Shown here: positions 8,721 through 17,329 of the stretch, in pieces
Position numbering within the stretch: the stretch's first letter is position 1
Layout: each line of letters opens with the position of its first letter
NCBI GenBank assembly: GCA_017447865.1
Contig: JAFSMO010000085.1
Span: 1 to 64,000 of the forward strand
DNA length: 64,000 bases
Direction: 5' to 3'
Source: Thermoguttaceae bacterium
Lineage (GTDB): Bacteria; Planctomycetota; Planctomycetia; Pirellulales; Thermoguttaceae
Translations under genes and position numbers: made by a program
Notes under the pieces: generated by a model
Database searches by the model: none
What the model was told of the DNA's origin: nothing
The model's input: the letters and a program-made list of their open reading frames with translations, nothing else

Positions 8721-8852
8721 AAAATGATTCCGTTAGAGAGATGGAAACGAATGAACTGAGGGGCGGCCACTCCGTCCCTCAATCACGAAAAGAAGGCGGC
8801 AAAAGATGCGTTAAACCTCCATTTGCCGCGCGTTTCAAAAGGTTCAGACGGC

Positions 8853-10133
8853 TCAAACGTCCGTGCTCACGCCGGGGATCGGCGCGTCGTACAGGCCGTC
8901 GGCGTTCGGAAGGACCGGCGGGTCACTGTCGAGCGTCAGCGCGTCGTGGTTTTCGTAGATCATGTAGGTTTTTCCAGAGTTCACGGCCTGATCCCACGTC
9001 ACGACTTTCCCGGAGTACGTCGCCATGCGGCCCATGATCCCGATCATCGAGGCGGTTGCGCCGGCCCAGCCCTCGTTGTACTTCTGGTTCTGCTTGATCG
9101 CGTTGATCAGGTCAGTGTGCTCGACGTCGTACGGGTCAGGCGCCTGCTCTCCGCGGGCCTTCGGACGGGGGACCGGGCCGCTTCCCTTGGTTCCGCACGC
9201 GAACTCGTTCACGCAGTTCCACGTGCCGGCGACCTGGCGGCTCTGGCTGTACATCCGGCGGCCGTCTGCGTACTCGTATTCGACGAAGTGGTACGCGAAG
9301 ATCTCGCCGACGCGCGGGGTGGGGCCTCCGAAGTAACGCGGAGCGCGGCCGCCCATCCCGTTGCACTGCTTGGGGTGGTAAAGCGGATCGCGGTTTCCCA
9401 TGATGATGTTTCCAATGTCCAGATTGTGCACGTGCTGCTCGAGAATATTATCGCCGCAGAGCCAGACGAAGTAGTACCGGTTGCGGATCTGGCGCTGCAT
9501 TTCGGTCGGTTCCTCACCCGTGCCGCGGACAGGAATCCCGCCCATGTTCCAATAGACGCGCGTGTACAGAATGTCGCCCCATTTTTTGTCGTCGAGGATC
9601 TCGCGGATGCCGTCGAGGTACGTCTGCTGGTGGCGGCGCTGCATGCCGACGCCGACCTTGAGGTTTTTCTCGTCGGCCAGTTTGTTCACGTCCATCAGCA
9701 TTCTGTAGCCGTAGGAGTCCACGCAGCACGGTTTTTCCAGGAAACAGTTGAGGCCCTTTTCCACGGCGTATTTATAGTGGATCGGGCGGAATCCCGGCGG
9801 GGTCGTGAGAATGGCGTACACTGCGCCGTTCGCCACGGCGTAGTCGATCGCCTTGCGGTAGGCGTCGAAACCGTCAAAACCCGCTTCGGGGCCAAGGCCG
9901 TAGCGCTGCAGGGCGGCTTCTTTCTGGTCCGGGAAAACGTCGCCCACGGCGATGATTTTCGTGTTGGGGTTTTTGAGGAAGTTGGCGGCGGCGCCGGTCC
10001 CGCGTCCACCGCAGCCGATGATCACGGCTTTAATGGTTTCGTCGGTTCCCTGAGCGTAGGCGTTTGAGGCGACGGCTGCCGCGGCCCCGGCCAGCACGAT
10101 GCCGGATTTGGTTACAAAAGTGCGTTTTTGCAT
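8853..10133 (-). CDS. Secreted Gfo/Idh/MocA-family oxidoreductase
   Basis: 426 residues with a signal-like N-terminus (MQKRTFVTKSG followed by an alanine-rich stretch ending NAYAQG); it has KR rather than a perfect RR. The nucleotide-binding motif GCGGRGTGAA lies near 37-46 and the EKP motif (CFLEKPCCVD) near 130. GNRDPLYHPKQCNGMGGRAPRYFG is the kind of active-site insertion seen in inositol- or hexose-type members. It has an AGGAG ribosome site. It is the first gene of a minus-strand pair with the 487-residue homologue; 130 bp separate them. Probably oxidises a sugar outside the cytoplasm; substrate unknown. Confidence 0.87.
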   Translation of the reverse strand: MQKRTFVTKSGIVLAGAAAAVASNAYAQGTDETIKAVIIGCGGRGTGAAANFLKNPNTKIIAVGDVFPDQKEAALQRYGLGPEAGFDGFDAYRKAIDYAVANGAVYAILTTPPGFRPIHYKYAVEKGLNCFLEKPCCVDSYGYRMLMDVNKLADEKNLKVGVGMQRRHQQTYLDGIREILDDKKWGDILYTRVYWNMGGIPVRGTGEEPTEMQRQIRNRYYFVWLCGDNILEQHVHNLDIGNIIMGNRDPLYHPKQCNGMGGRAPRYFGGPTPRVGEIFAYHFVEYEYADGRRMYSQSRQVAGTWNCVNEFACGTKGSGPVPRPKARGEQAPDPYDVEHTDLINAIKQNQKYNEGWAGATASMIGIMGRMATYSGKVVTWDQAVNSGKTYMIYENHDALTLDSDPPVLPNADGLYDAPIPGVSTDV

Positions 10134-10322
10134 GAGAAAACTCCTGTAAAAGGGTGGGGAGGAAATGACCCGCGGTTTTTGAAAACTTTTGGGCCATTTG
10201 TAAAGCGTATTTTCTTAGTTTACCACAAAACGGAAAAAGAATCAACCGTCCATTTCCGCAAATTTTCCTTTTTTTTCCGCAGATGGAGGAAAAAAGGGGG
10301 AGAAAAAGGGACTGGCGCGGAG

Positions 10323-10405
10323 TTCACGTCCAGCCCGCTACCGCGTCCAGCGACTATAGGCCCCGCGGATTGGGCGGATGAGGCGGATTTGGGCGGATTA
10401 ATGGG
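10323..10405. repeat. Family B repeat, copy 2 (one arm with tail)
   Basis: GTTCACGTCCAGCCCGCTAC followed by GCGTCCAGCGACTATAGGCC and then degenerate GGCGGATT words. It matches the reverse complement of the tail and right arm at about 3880-3953. No opposite arm is present; instead a family A element begins about 60 bp further on. Confidence 0.85.
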
Positions 10406-10466
10406 GATTTTGAAATATTGAGTTGAATCCTTCGCCAAGTGGGAGCGCGGCCTGATTCAAACCTCC

Positions 10467-10586
10467 ATTTAAACACGGATTTCCGCGGATTAAAAGGATT
10501 TTCACGGATTTTTAAAGAAAAAGGTCGAACTCTTCCCTGAAAGAATCCTTTTAATCCTCTAAATCCGTGGAAATCCGTGTTTAAAT
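10467..10586. repeat. Family A long-hairpin repeat, copy 2
   Basis: Arms ATTTAAACACGGATTTCCGC and its near-perfect inverse ending at 10586 (one mismatch over the outer 25 bp), with further pairing of AAAAGGATT and AATCCTTTT inside. Together with the B fragment it occupies the 10134-10663 gap, in which I see no gene. Confidence 0.9.
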
Positions 10587-10663
10587 GCAAGGTTGGAAGT
10601 GAAACGGGCCTGGCGTTTTCGGAGGGCTTTGGAGTCGCGTACGCGGGATTCCAGGCGTTCGGT

Positions 10664-11044
10664 TTAATCCAGCGCGGCGATCACTTCGACTTCGACGAGC
10701 GCGCCTTTCGGGAGGGCCGAGACTTCCACGCACGACCGGGCCGGGCGGCTCGTGAAGTACTCGCCGTAAATGGCGTTGAAGGCGGCAAAATCGCCGATGC
10801 TCTTCAGGAAGCACGTGGTTTTCACGACGTGGGCGAAATCCGTTCCCGCGGCCGTCAGAACCGCCTCGATGTTGCGCATGACCTGGCGGGTCTGCTCCTC
10901 GATGGTCGTGCCGTCGATCGTTCCGGTGGCGGGGTTGATGGGGATCTGCCCCGAGGCGAAGAGGAAGCCGTTCACGCAAAGCGCCTGGGAGTACGGGCCG
11001 ACCGCGGCGGGGGCCTGGTCGCTGAAAATGGTCTGAATATTCAT
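10664..11044 (-). CDS. ridA: RidA family enamine/imine deaminase
   Basis: 126 residues of a Rid/YjgF protein, which hydrolyses reactive 2-aminoacrylate and related enamines to protect PLP enzymes. Family features are APAAVGPYSQA near the start, FASGQIPINP, the central GTDFAHVVKTTCFL segment, and the RPARSCVEVSALPKGALVEVEVIA ending that includes the conserved arginine. The start is the ATG at 11044 (MNIQTIF) with GGAAAGGA upstream, not the longer frame opening at 11080. It follows the large glycosidase gene by 32 bp on the same strand. Cytoplasmic trimer by family. Confidence 0.92.
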   Translation of the reverse strand: MNIQTIFSDQAPAAVGPYSQALCVNGFLFASGQIPINPATGTIDGTTIEEQTRQVMRNIEAVLTAAGTDFAHVVKTTCFLKSIGDFAAFNAIYGEYFTSRPARSCVEVSALPKGALVEVEVIAALD

Positions 11045-11076
11045 CGAAAATCCTTTCCGGAAGTTGGGGTTTGGGT

Positions 11077-13767
11077 TCATTCGATCACGACTTCGTACCA
11101 GAGCGTCTTGAACTCGGGCGAAATCGTGATTTTGACGTGCGTCTCATCGACTTTTTCGGCTTTCTGTTCACTCATCCGACTGGCGCTTCCGTCGAGCGGG
11201 AAGTACCGGACCGTCTTTCCGGCGGGGACTTCAAGCGTCAGCGCGGCGGGGATCCCCTCGCACATCAACGGCGCGTGGCCCCGCTTCTGGCAGAACGTGA
11301 TCTGCTGGTTGATCAGATTCGGGTATTCCTCCACCGGCGTGTCCTTCACCACCTCGGCGTAAAGGCCCAGCACGCAGTCGGAATTCTTCTGGAGGCCCGT
11401 CGCCGAAAGGAGGAAGTGGTTCGGTTTCGTCTGCGTCAGCGAAACGGTCGCCCAGTCCAGGATCGTTTTTCCAAACTCGATTTTCAGGCTCGGGCCGTTT
11501 TCGAACTGGAACGTCCGATTCTGAATGAAACCGGAAAAGACCTTGGTCTTTGGCGTGTCGATCTGGTAGAACCCGCGGTTTTCCACCTCGCCGTTCCAGC
11601 GGATCTCGCCGGTGCTTGAAACCGTCCGGGTCAGAGGCTCGGAGGCTTCCGCTTTGGGTGGAACGTCGGCGTTTTCAACGATTCGCGTCCCGACGGCGGT
11701 CAGCATCGGGTTTTCATGCCGGAATCCCAGCGGCGCGTGCGTGTTGCCGTGCTTGCAGAAAATTTCGCGCTCGGAGGCTTTGCTCATCAAATACTCGATC
11801 GGCTTCACGTCGGGAACGGTCCGCGCGTCCCGCACGTCGCCGCGGAGGAAAAGGTTCCAGCACGCCGCCATGTGGACGAGCTGGACCGGGTTCCCCTTAA
11901 TGTCGAAGAAACTGGGCGTTTCTTCCGGGCTGAAGTGGTTACTGTGCGACCACGCGAAAATGTAGATCCCGCTCCAGTTCTGGAAGGCGGCCATCGAGGC
12001 GAGCAGCGGAAAACCCTCGGCCCCGTAGAGGTTCGGGTACGGGTGGTTGTACTCGCTGATCGTGTACGGTTTCCCGAGGATCCGGTAGTTGGCCAGACTC
12101 GTCACGGTCGAGTATTTGTTCCCGAGCGCGTTGGAGATCGAGCTGTTGCCGAGCTTCCAGTTTCCGCCGTCCCACGGCCGACCGGGGAAGGACGGGTGGT
12201 TCCAGTAGGCGTGCGCGTCGCAGTAGTCGAGTTGAGCCTGAGCCCAGTGGGAGCCGTAATTCATCTGCGTGCCGGTGACGGGAGCTTTCGCGCCCAGTTC
12301 GTCCTTCACGAAGTGGAACATTTCGAGCCAGTAGTTCGTCTCCGTGTCCACGATGAAGTTGATGAAATCGTTCTCGCCGGCTTTCGGGAGCGAAACGTTC
12401 GGTTTCCCGCGGAAAAGGACCGGGACCGTGCCGGCCTCGAGGGTTTCGTCCTCGGCCAGACCAACGCGGCCGCCGGGCTGGATCGAGAAATCGTCGAATT
12501 CGTACACGCCGGGCTGGAAGCCGCTCAGAACGACGCGCGTTTTTTCGTCGTCGGCCTTTCCGGTGAACTGGAACTCGTAGGATCTCCACTCAGGCGTCGC
12601 GTCCCACTTGGCGACGAGGCCCGCGGTGCCCCACGGGTCGTGGTTCTGGGTGCACGCGACGTTCAGCTGCATCGTGGAGCCTGGGGCGAGCTTCGGCGCA
12701 CGCGCGCGGAATTTTACCGTGTAGGGCTTTCCCTCCTCCACCGCGAGATTGGAGATTTTGAACTGGGGATTCCACGCGACGGAGCCGCATTTCTCGACGG
12801 TCAGACGGAGTAGGCCGTCCGTTTTCTTCAGGTCGGAAATGGAAGTTCCGCGCTCCAGGTCCCACACCAGTTTCGCGGCTTTGGCGGCTTCGGAAGGCTC
12901 CGCGCCGTCAAAACCCGGGTCCGGTACAAGATTCGGCTCGAGCGGGTACGTGCGGCAGTTCCACGCTTCGCGGAGTTTTTCGGTCGTGCCGTACTTCTTG
13001 ACGAGCCAGGCGTTCCACTGTTTCTGGAGCTCGGCCGTGTAAGTCGGGCCGATGTTCGCCAGATTGCCCCAGAACCAGTGCGAGACCAGACTGTTCTCGT
13101 TATTGATCTCGATCATGCAGATGCACGGGTCCTCCAGGTAGCTCATCTTCGTGTACGGGTTCACGTGCGAAAGGAGCTCTTTGGCGTACTTTTTCTGCAA
13201 GGCGATCATGCGCGGCTCGTAATTATCGACCCCTTTGTCGAACTGCGTCCCTTCTTCCTGCGGGCAGAAACCGTTCGGCTCGAGGAGTTTGCGCGAAACG
13301 TGGAGGTTAATATTCACGTACACGCCGTTGAGTTTGAGCTGGTAAATGAACCAGTCAAGCCGGTCGAGTTTTTCCGGGTCCAGCGTCGTGACGTCCGGGA
13401 AGTTTTTGCCCCAGATCTCCCGATTATCCATGTGGTGGAGCCGGACCGCGTTGATCCCGAAGCTGGCGATGCGCTTCGCGTAGCGGACGGCCTGGTCCTT
13501 TTCGGGGAAGTTCATCGAGGAGCAGAAATTCACGCCCCAGAAACGGATCTCCTGGCCGTTCCCGGAGGTGATGAAACGGTCGCCGTCCACCACGACCTGA
13601 CCGTCGGCGCCGGCGATTTTCTGCTGGGACGGATTCGCCCAAACGTCGGCGATGTTTTCGCCCATCGTGAAGAAGGGGAAAAGACCAAGCGGGTCTTCCT
13701 CGGCCTGAACGAATGCCGGGAGGAGAAAAAACGAAAGCAAAAGGAGGAAGTTCTTCGTGTGAGTCAT
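11077..13767 (-). CDS. Large secreted clan-A-like glycoside hydrolase
   Basis: 896 residues with a signal peptide (about 1-22, ending FVQAEE). A TIM-barrel cellulase-like domain starts around residue 60 (RFWGVNFCSS, INAVRLHHMD), with a probable acid/base glutamate at E224 in EINNENS. A beta-sandwich of the carbohydrate-binding CBM4/9 type is inserted around 300-430 (RARAPKLAPGSTMQLNV). The barrel then resumes, with a likely nucleophile in TISEYNHP near 600. A C-terminal beta domain ends the protein. The insertion of a CBM-like module inside the barrel is notable. The substrate is unknown. It follows pdxY on the same strand and probably has separate transcription. Confidence 0.82.
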   Translation of the reverse strand: MTHTKNFLLLLSFFLLPAFVQAEEDPLGLFPFFTMGENIADVWANPSQQKIAGADGQVVVDGDRFITSGNGQEIRFWGVNFCSSMNFPEKDQAVRYAKRIASFGINAVRLHHMDNREIWGKNFPDVTTLDPEKLDRLDWFIYQLKLNGVYVNINLHVSRKLLEPNGFCPQEEGTQFDKGVDNYEPRMIALQKKYAKELLSHVNPYTKMSYLEDPCICMIEINNENSLVSHWFWGNLANIGPTYTAELQKQWNAWLVKKYGTTEKLREAWNCRTYPLEPNLVPDPGFDGAEPSEAAKAAKLVWDLERGTSISDLKKTDGLLRLTVEKCGSVAWNPQFKISNLAVEEGKPYTVKFRARAPKLAPGSTMQLNVACTQNHDPWGTAGLVAKWDATPEWRSYEFQFTGKADDEKTRVVLSGFQPGVYEFDDFSIQPGGRVGLAEDETLEAGTVPVLFRGKPNVSLPKAGENDFINFIVDTETNYWLEMFHFVKDELGAKAPVTGTQMNYGSHWAQAQLDYCDAHAYWNHPSFPGRPWDGGNWKLGNSSISNALGNKYSTVTSLANYRILGKPYTISEYNHPYPNLYGAEGFPLLASMAAFQNWSGIYIFAWSHSNHFSPEETPSFFDIKGNPVQLVHMAACWNLFLRGDVRDARTVPDVKPIEYLMSKASEREIFCKHGNTHAPLGFRHENPMLTAVGTRIVENADVPPKAEASEPLTRTVSSTGEIRWNGEVENRGFYQIDTPKTKVFSGFIQNRTFQFENGPSLKIEFGKTILDWATVSLTQTKPNHFLLSATGLQKNSDCVLGLYAEVVKDTPVEEYPNLINQQITFCQKRGHAPLMCEGIPAALTLEVPAGKTVRYFPLDGSASRMSEQKAEKVDETHVKITISPEFKTLWYEVVIE

Positions 13768-13802
13768 GGTTTTCAGTGGGGAGAAATGGAGGGATTGAAG
13801 AA

Positions 13803-13841
13803 AAAAGGAAGGAAAACGGCCGCTCTGGATGGAACGGCCGC
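13803..13841 (-). terminator. Likely pdxY terminator
   Basis: CGGCCG at 13817-13822 pairs with CGGCCG at 13835-13840, and on the minus strand it is followed by TTTTCC and then further T-rich sequence. It lies directly after the pdxY stop codon. Confidence 0.5.
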
Positions 13842-13855
13842 GAAACGGAAACCGG

Positions 13856-14692
13856 TCATTTCCCGATGCGCCGGACCAGGTAGGGGATCGCCGACTCGAA
13901 ATTCACGCCGTAGTCGCGCGCTTCCGGGTCTTTGAGAGACTCGCGGATGCACTCGAGCGTGTAGTCGGCCGCGATCGCCAGTGAGTCGGAAAGGGAAAAA
14001 TCGTTCATCAGGGCGCCGACCGCCGCGCTGGAAAAAATGTCGCCCGTCCCGTGGAAGGAGTTGGGGATCCGCTCCGTCATGTACGAGAAAAACTCGCCGG
14101 ACTCGGCGTTCAGCCCCACGATCCCGACCAGTTTGGGGTTGAAGGACGCGCCGGTCAAAACGGCATTTTTCGGGCCGAAGTCGCACAAGCGGCGCAGAAG
14201 GTCCTGCACGAAAACCAGGTCGTACTGGCCGTCCTCCCGGTACTCGAGGCCGGTCATGAACGTCGCCTCGGTCATATTCGGAACGATCACGTCCGCCCGA
14301 GCGCAAAGCCTCGCCATCTCGCGGACGAAATCGAGCGTGAAGCCCGAGTAAAGCCGACCGTAGTCGCCCATCACCGGGTCGATGAAGATGAGGGAGTCTT
14401 TCCCGAAATCATCGAAGAATTCCGAGACGAGATCGAGTTGCTCGAAGGAGCCGAGGTAACCGGTGTAGATCGAGTCGAAAGTGTACCCCATCTTCTTCCA
14501 GTGGGCGCAGATCGGGCGGATTTCGCCGGTCAAATCGTGAAAAGTGAAGCCCGGGATCGCGGTGTGGGTCGAAAGGACGGCCGTCGGAAGGACCGCCGCC
14601 TCCACGCCCATCGCCGAAATGATGGGAAGCGCCACCGTCAGCGAGCACTTGCCGACGGATGAAATGTCCTGGATGCTTACGATTCGTTTCAT
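13856..14692 (-). CDS. pdxY: Pyridoxal/pyridoxamine kinase
   Basis: 278 residues of a ribokinase-fold B6 vitamer kinase, which phosphorylates pyridoxal or pyridoxamine to the PLP pool. The N-terminus has SSVGKCSLTVALPIISAMG and the PTAVLSTHT segment typical of PdxY/PdxK. DPVMGDYGRLY lies mid-protein, and the catalytic anion hole with its aspartate is in FHGTGDIFSSA. No obvious ribosome site precedes the ATG. The next gene upstream on the strand is a thioredoxin-like protein ending 57 bp away. PdxY versus PdxK is judged from the overall motif order only. Confidence 0.88.
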   Translation of the reverse strand: MKRIVSIQDISSVGKCSLTVALPIISAMGVEAAVLPTAVLSTHTAIPGFTFHDLTGEIRPICAHWKKMGYTFDSIYTGYLGSFEQLDLVSEFFDDFGKDSLIFIDPVMGDYGRLYSGFTLDFVREMARLCARADVIVPNMTEATFMTGLEYREDGQYDLVFVQDLLRRLCDFGPKNAVLTGASFNPKLVGIVGLNAESGEFFSYMTERIPNSFHGTGDIFSSAAVGALMNDFSLSDSLAIAADYTLECIRESLKDPEARDYGVNFESAIPYLVRRIGK

Positions 14693-14748
14693 TTAAGTTA
14701 AAATTTCGAAATGACTCAAAAATGGTGCCGGCTTCAAAAGATTCAAAA

Positions 14749-15504
14749 TCATTTCTGGCTGACTCGCCGTCCGATCGCCAGGACCTTCTCGATGATCTCG
14801 TCGGTCAGCTCGTAGCCGGGCTGGTTCGGCATGCCTTCCCACACGACGCCGGCGTAAAGCGGCTCGATCAGGACCGCGTGCGGGATCCCGAAAACGCCCA
14901 GCGCGTTGGCCGTCCGGCGTTTTGTGTCGATCCCGACGTAGTACTGGAGGTCCTTCCCTTTGTACGCGCCCGCCAGATTATCGATTGAGACCCGGTCCGT
15001 CTCGTAAATCGAAATGACGACCAGTTCTTTCCCGAACTTCTGGAACCAGTGGTTCAGCTCGACGATCTCGCGGCGGCAGGCGGGGCACCAGGACGCCGAA
15101 AAGTCCACGAGTACGTACTTCCCGGCAAGTCGCGGCGGGGCGGCGCCGTACCACTCCTCGACCTGGATGAACTGCTTCAGCCGCTCCTCGGCCGTGAGGG
15201 ATTCCGTCTCCTCCGTTTCGGGGATCTGCTTCCCTTCCGCGTCGAGCAGCGGGACCATGTTGAAAAGCCAGGAATCGGCCCAGAGATTTTTCGAGGGCTG
15301 GCGCTGGGGGTGGAAAAGCGTTCCGGGATTGGCGGCTTCCACCGGCGAGCTTTCGACCGACTTGGCCGGCTCGCCCGTCACCACCGACGGCATGGAAAGC
15401 GGCCCGACGAGCGTCGGCGTGAAATCGTCCCCCGGACGGTCACCCGGCGCGGCATACAGAAAACCGGAAAGGCAAAGAACGAGCGAAAAAACGATTTTTT
15501 TCAT
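14749..15504 (-). CDS. TlpA-like exported thiol-disulfide protein
   Basis: 251 residues from the ATG at 15504 (MKKIVFS). Signal peptide about 1-19. A 100-residue linker without a recognised domain precedes a thioredoxin/AhpC-TSA fold with active site CPAC (C140-C143) in SASWCPACRREI, and GIPHAVLIEP supplies the conserved cis-proline region. Such proteins reduce or transfer disulfides in the periplasm, for example in cytochrome maturation. It directly follows a proline-rich membrane protein gene (38-bp gap), so the two may act together; that is inference. Confidence 0.82.
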   Translation of the reverse strand: MKKIVFSLVLCLSGFLYAAPGDRPGDDFTPTLVGPLSMPSVVTGEPAKSVESSPVEAANPGTLFHPQRQPSKNLWADSWLFNMVPLLDAEGKQIPETEETESLTAEERLKQFIQVEEWYGAAPPRLAGKYVLVDFSASWCPACRREIVELNHWFQKFGKELVVISIYETDRVSIDNLAGAYKGKDLQYYVGIDTKRRTANALGVFGIPHAVLIEPLYAGVVWEGMPNQPGYELTDEIIEKVLAIGRRVSQK

Positions 15505-15542
15505 GGGAAAACTCCTTGAGTTCACGTCGGGCGTTTACGCGG

Positions 15543-16217
15543 TCAGCGCAGTTTGGCCAGCCGCGCTTCGATCAACTGCCAGCCCAGAAAAACGTTTGCG
15601 CTGACGGAAAGCAGAAGCAGGAAAATGGAAAACGTCAGAACGCCCCACGGCCGGCGGATCGGTGCGTCAGTCGGCGCGGTTTCCTGTACTTTCACCCCGG
15701 CAGGAACCGACTGAACTTCCGAAACGGGCTCTTCTGCCGCGGCAAATTCCACGTTTCGCGAGGGGAAAACCGGTTTTGGCGTCAGCCTCTCGGGGATCTC
15801 CAGCGGCGCGGGTTCCGCAGGGGGGGCCAATTCCGCGACTGGCTGCTTCAGTTGAATGGAATTTTCGGGCACAATTTCCGGTTCCAGCTGCCCGAGATGG
15901 ATCGGCTCGGGGACGGTTTCCGGGATGAGGATCGGCTCGGAATCAAGTGCCGGCTCTGGATCGTTTTCCGGCGTGAGAACCGGCGCAGGATCGCTTTCGG
16001 GAGTGAGAGTCGGCGCAGGATCGACCTCCGGCGCGGTAGCTGGTTTTAAAACGGACTCCATCCCGGGATTCACGGGTTCAGGGGCCTGGTAAGACTCGAG
16101 TTTATTTTCAAAACGGAGCACTTCCGCGAAATCGGGGCAGACCGTCAGTTTGGCCTCATGAACCGAGGCGTTATGAAACGGGACCAAAGCAAAAATGCAA
16201 AGGATGAAAACGTTCAT
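15543..16217 (-). CDS. Proline/glutamate-rich protein with C-terminal membrane anchor
   Basis: 224 residues from the ATG at 16217, which has GGAG upstream; the frame extends further without coding character. It begins with a hydrophobic signal-like segment (1-17). Residues 50-190 are a low-complexity region with repeats of the type DPAPTLTPES, rich in Pro, Glu and Ala. It ends with one strong membrane helix (WGVLTFSIFLLLLSVSANVF) and a short basic tail. The disordered stretch could span the periplasm as a spacer. No family recognised; the layout resembles a two-anchor linker protein. It lies immediately upstream of the TlpA-like gene. Confidence 0.6.
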   Translation of the reverse strand: MNVFILCIFALVPFHNASVHEAKLTVCPDFAEVLRFENKLESYQAPEPVNPGMESVLKPATAPEVDPAPTLTPESDPAPVLTPENDPEPALDSEPILIPETVPEPIHLGQLEPEIVPENSIQLKQPVAELAPPAEPAPLEIPERLTPKPVFPSRNVEFAAAEEPVSEVQSVPAGVKVQETAPTDAPIRRPWGVLTFSIFLLLLSVSANVFLGWQLIEARLAKLR

Positions 16218-16306
16218 AAAAAACTCCAGTTTCTCGGGGATTCCCGGCCAGTTTCTCGGTGAATCGGGGAAAATGTACGCTCTTTCAGGTGCCCCCCCTG
16301 AAAACC

Positions 16307-17170
16307 TCACGGATTGACGGTCCCGGAGAAAACCTCCACCGCCGGACCCGTCATGAAAACATGGTTGGTCGCCTCGTCCCACTCCAGTTCCAGGTCACCG
16401 CCGAGGAGGTGGATCAGGACTTTTCTCTCGGAATTCCCGGTCAAAACGCCCGCGACGCTCACGGCCGAGGCGCCGGTCCCGCAGGCCAGGGTTTCGCCGG
16501 TGCCGCGTTCCCAGACGCGCATTTTCAGCTCGGTCGGGGAAAGGACCTGAATGAACTCGGTATTCACGCGCGCCGGGAAAACCGGGTGGTGCTCCACGAG
16601 CGGCCCGATCCCGAAAACCAGGTCGTCCGTGATCTCATCGACGAACGTGATGCAGTGCGGATTGCCCATCGAAACGGTCGTCACGCGGAAAGTCCCGACC
16701 GTTTTGCCCGAAGCGTCCGTGACCTCAAGCGGCTCGTTCACGCCGTTGGAGAGCGTCGTCGGGATCTTCGGCAGATCGAGGATCGGCTCGCCCATATCGA
16801 CGCGGAGCTTCGCGGCCGTTCCGTCGGGATTGAACTCCATGACGCGGATGAGCTTGATCCCCGCCTGGGTCTCGACGGCGATTTCATCTTTTCGGGCGAT
16901 GTCGTGGTCGAAGACGTACTTCGCGACGCAGCGCACACCGTTCCCGCACATTTCAGCCTCGGAGCCGTCCGCGTTGAACATGCGCATCCGGGCGTCGGCC
17001 TTTTCGGACGGGCAGATGAAAATGACGCCGTCGCCGCCGATCCCGAAATGGCGGTCGGAAAGCCTCTGCACGAGTTCCGCGCGTTCCTGCGGGCACTCGG
17101 GAAATGTTTCTTCAAAACAGTTGACGTAAACGTAATCGTTCCCGCAACCGTGCATCTTTGTGAATTTCAT
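16307..17170 (-). CDS. dapF: Diaminopimelate epimerase
   Basis: 287 residues. It interconverts LL- and meso-diaminopimelate for lysine and peptidoglycan synthesis using two cysteines, both present: C75 in NADGSEAEMCGNGVRC and C230 in ETLACGTGASA. The N-terminal KMHGCGNDYVYV motif is also intact. Its presence agrees with peptidoglycan synthesis in planctomycetes. It follows efpL on the same strand, separated by an inverted repeat. Cytoplasmic. Confidence 0.96.
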   Translation of the reverse strand: MKFTKMHGCGNDYVYVNCFEETFPECPQERAELVQRLSDRHFGIGGDGVIFICPSEKADARMRMFNADGSEAEMCGNGVRCVAKYVFDHDIARKDEIAVETQAGIKLIRVMEFNPDGTAAKLRVDMGEPILDLPKIPTTLSNGVNEPLEVTDASGKTVGTFRVTTVSMGNPHCITFVDEITDDLVFGIGPLVEHHPVFPARVNTEFIQVLSPTELKMRVWERGTGETLACGTGASAVSVAGVLTGNSERKVLIHLLGGDLELEWDEATNHVFMTGPAVEVFSGTVNP

Positions 17171-17190
17171 AATATGATGGATCGTTAAGA

Positions 17191-17305
17191 AATAATGAAT
17201 AACGAATAACGAATAATGGGAAGAAAAATGAAAGTCTTTTCCGAATAAATCACGCTTGAGTCTGACCTCATTCTTTTCATTATTCGTTATTCGTTATTCA
17301 TTATT
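17191..17305. repeat. 28-bp perfect inverted repeat (family E)
   Basis: AATAATGAATAACGAATAAC and the next 8 bases (17191-17218) are exactly inverted at 17278-17305. The word is a degenerate 7-8 bp tandem repeat (AATAACG). It occupies the gap between efpL and dapF and could act as a transcript-end hairpin with an approximately 59-bp loop. Confidence 0.9.
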
Positions 17306-17329
17306 CGTTCCTGCTCTTCGTTCACTGTA

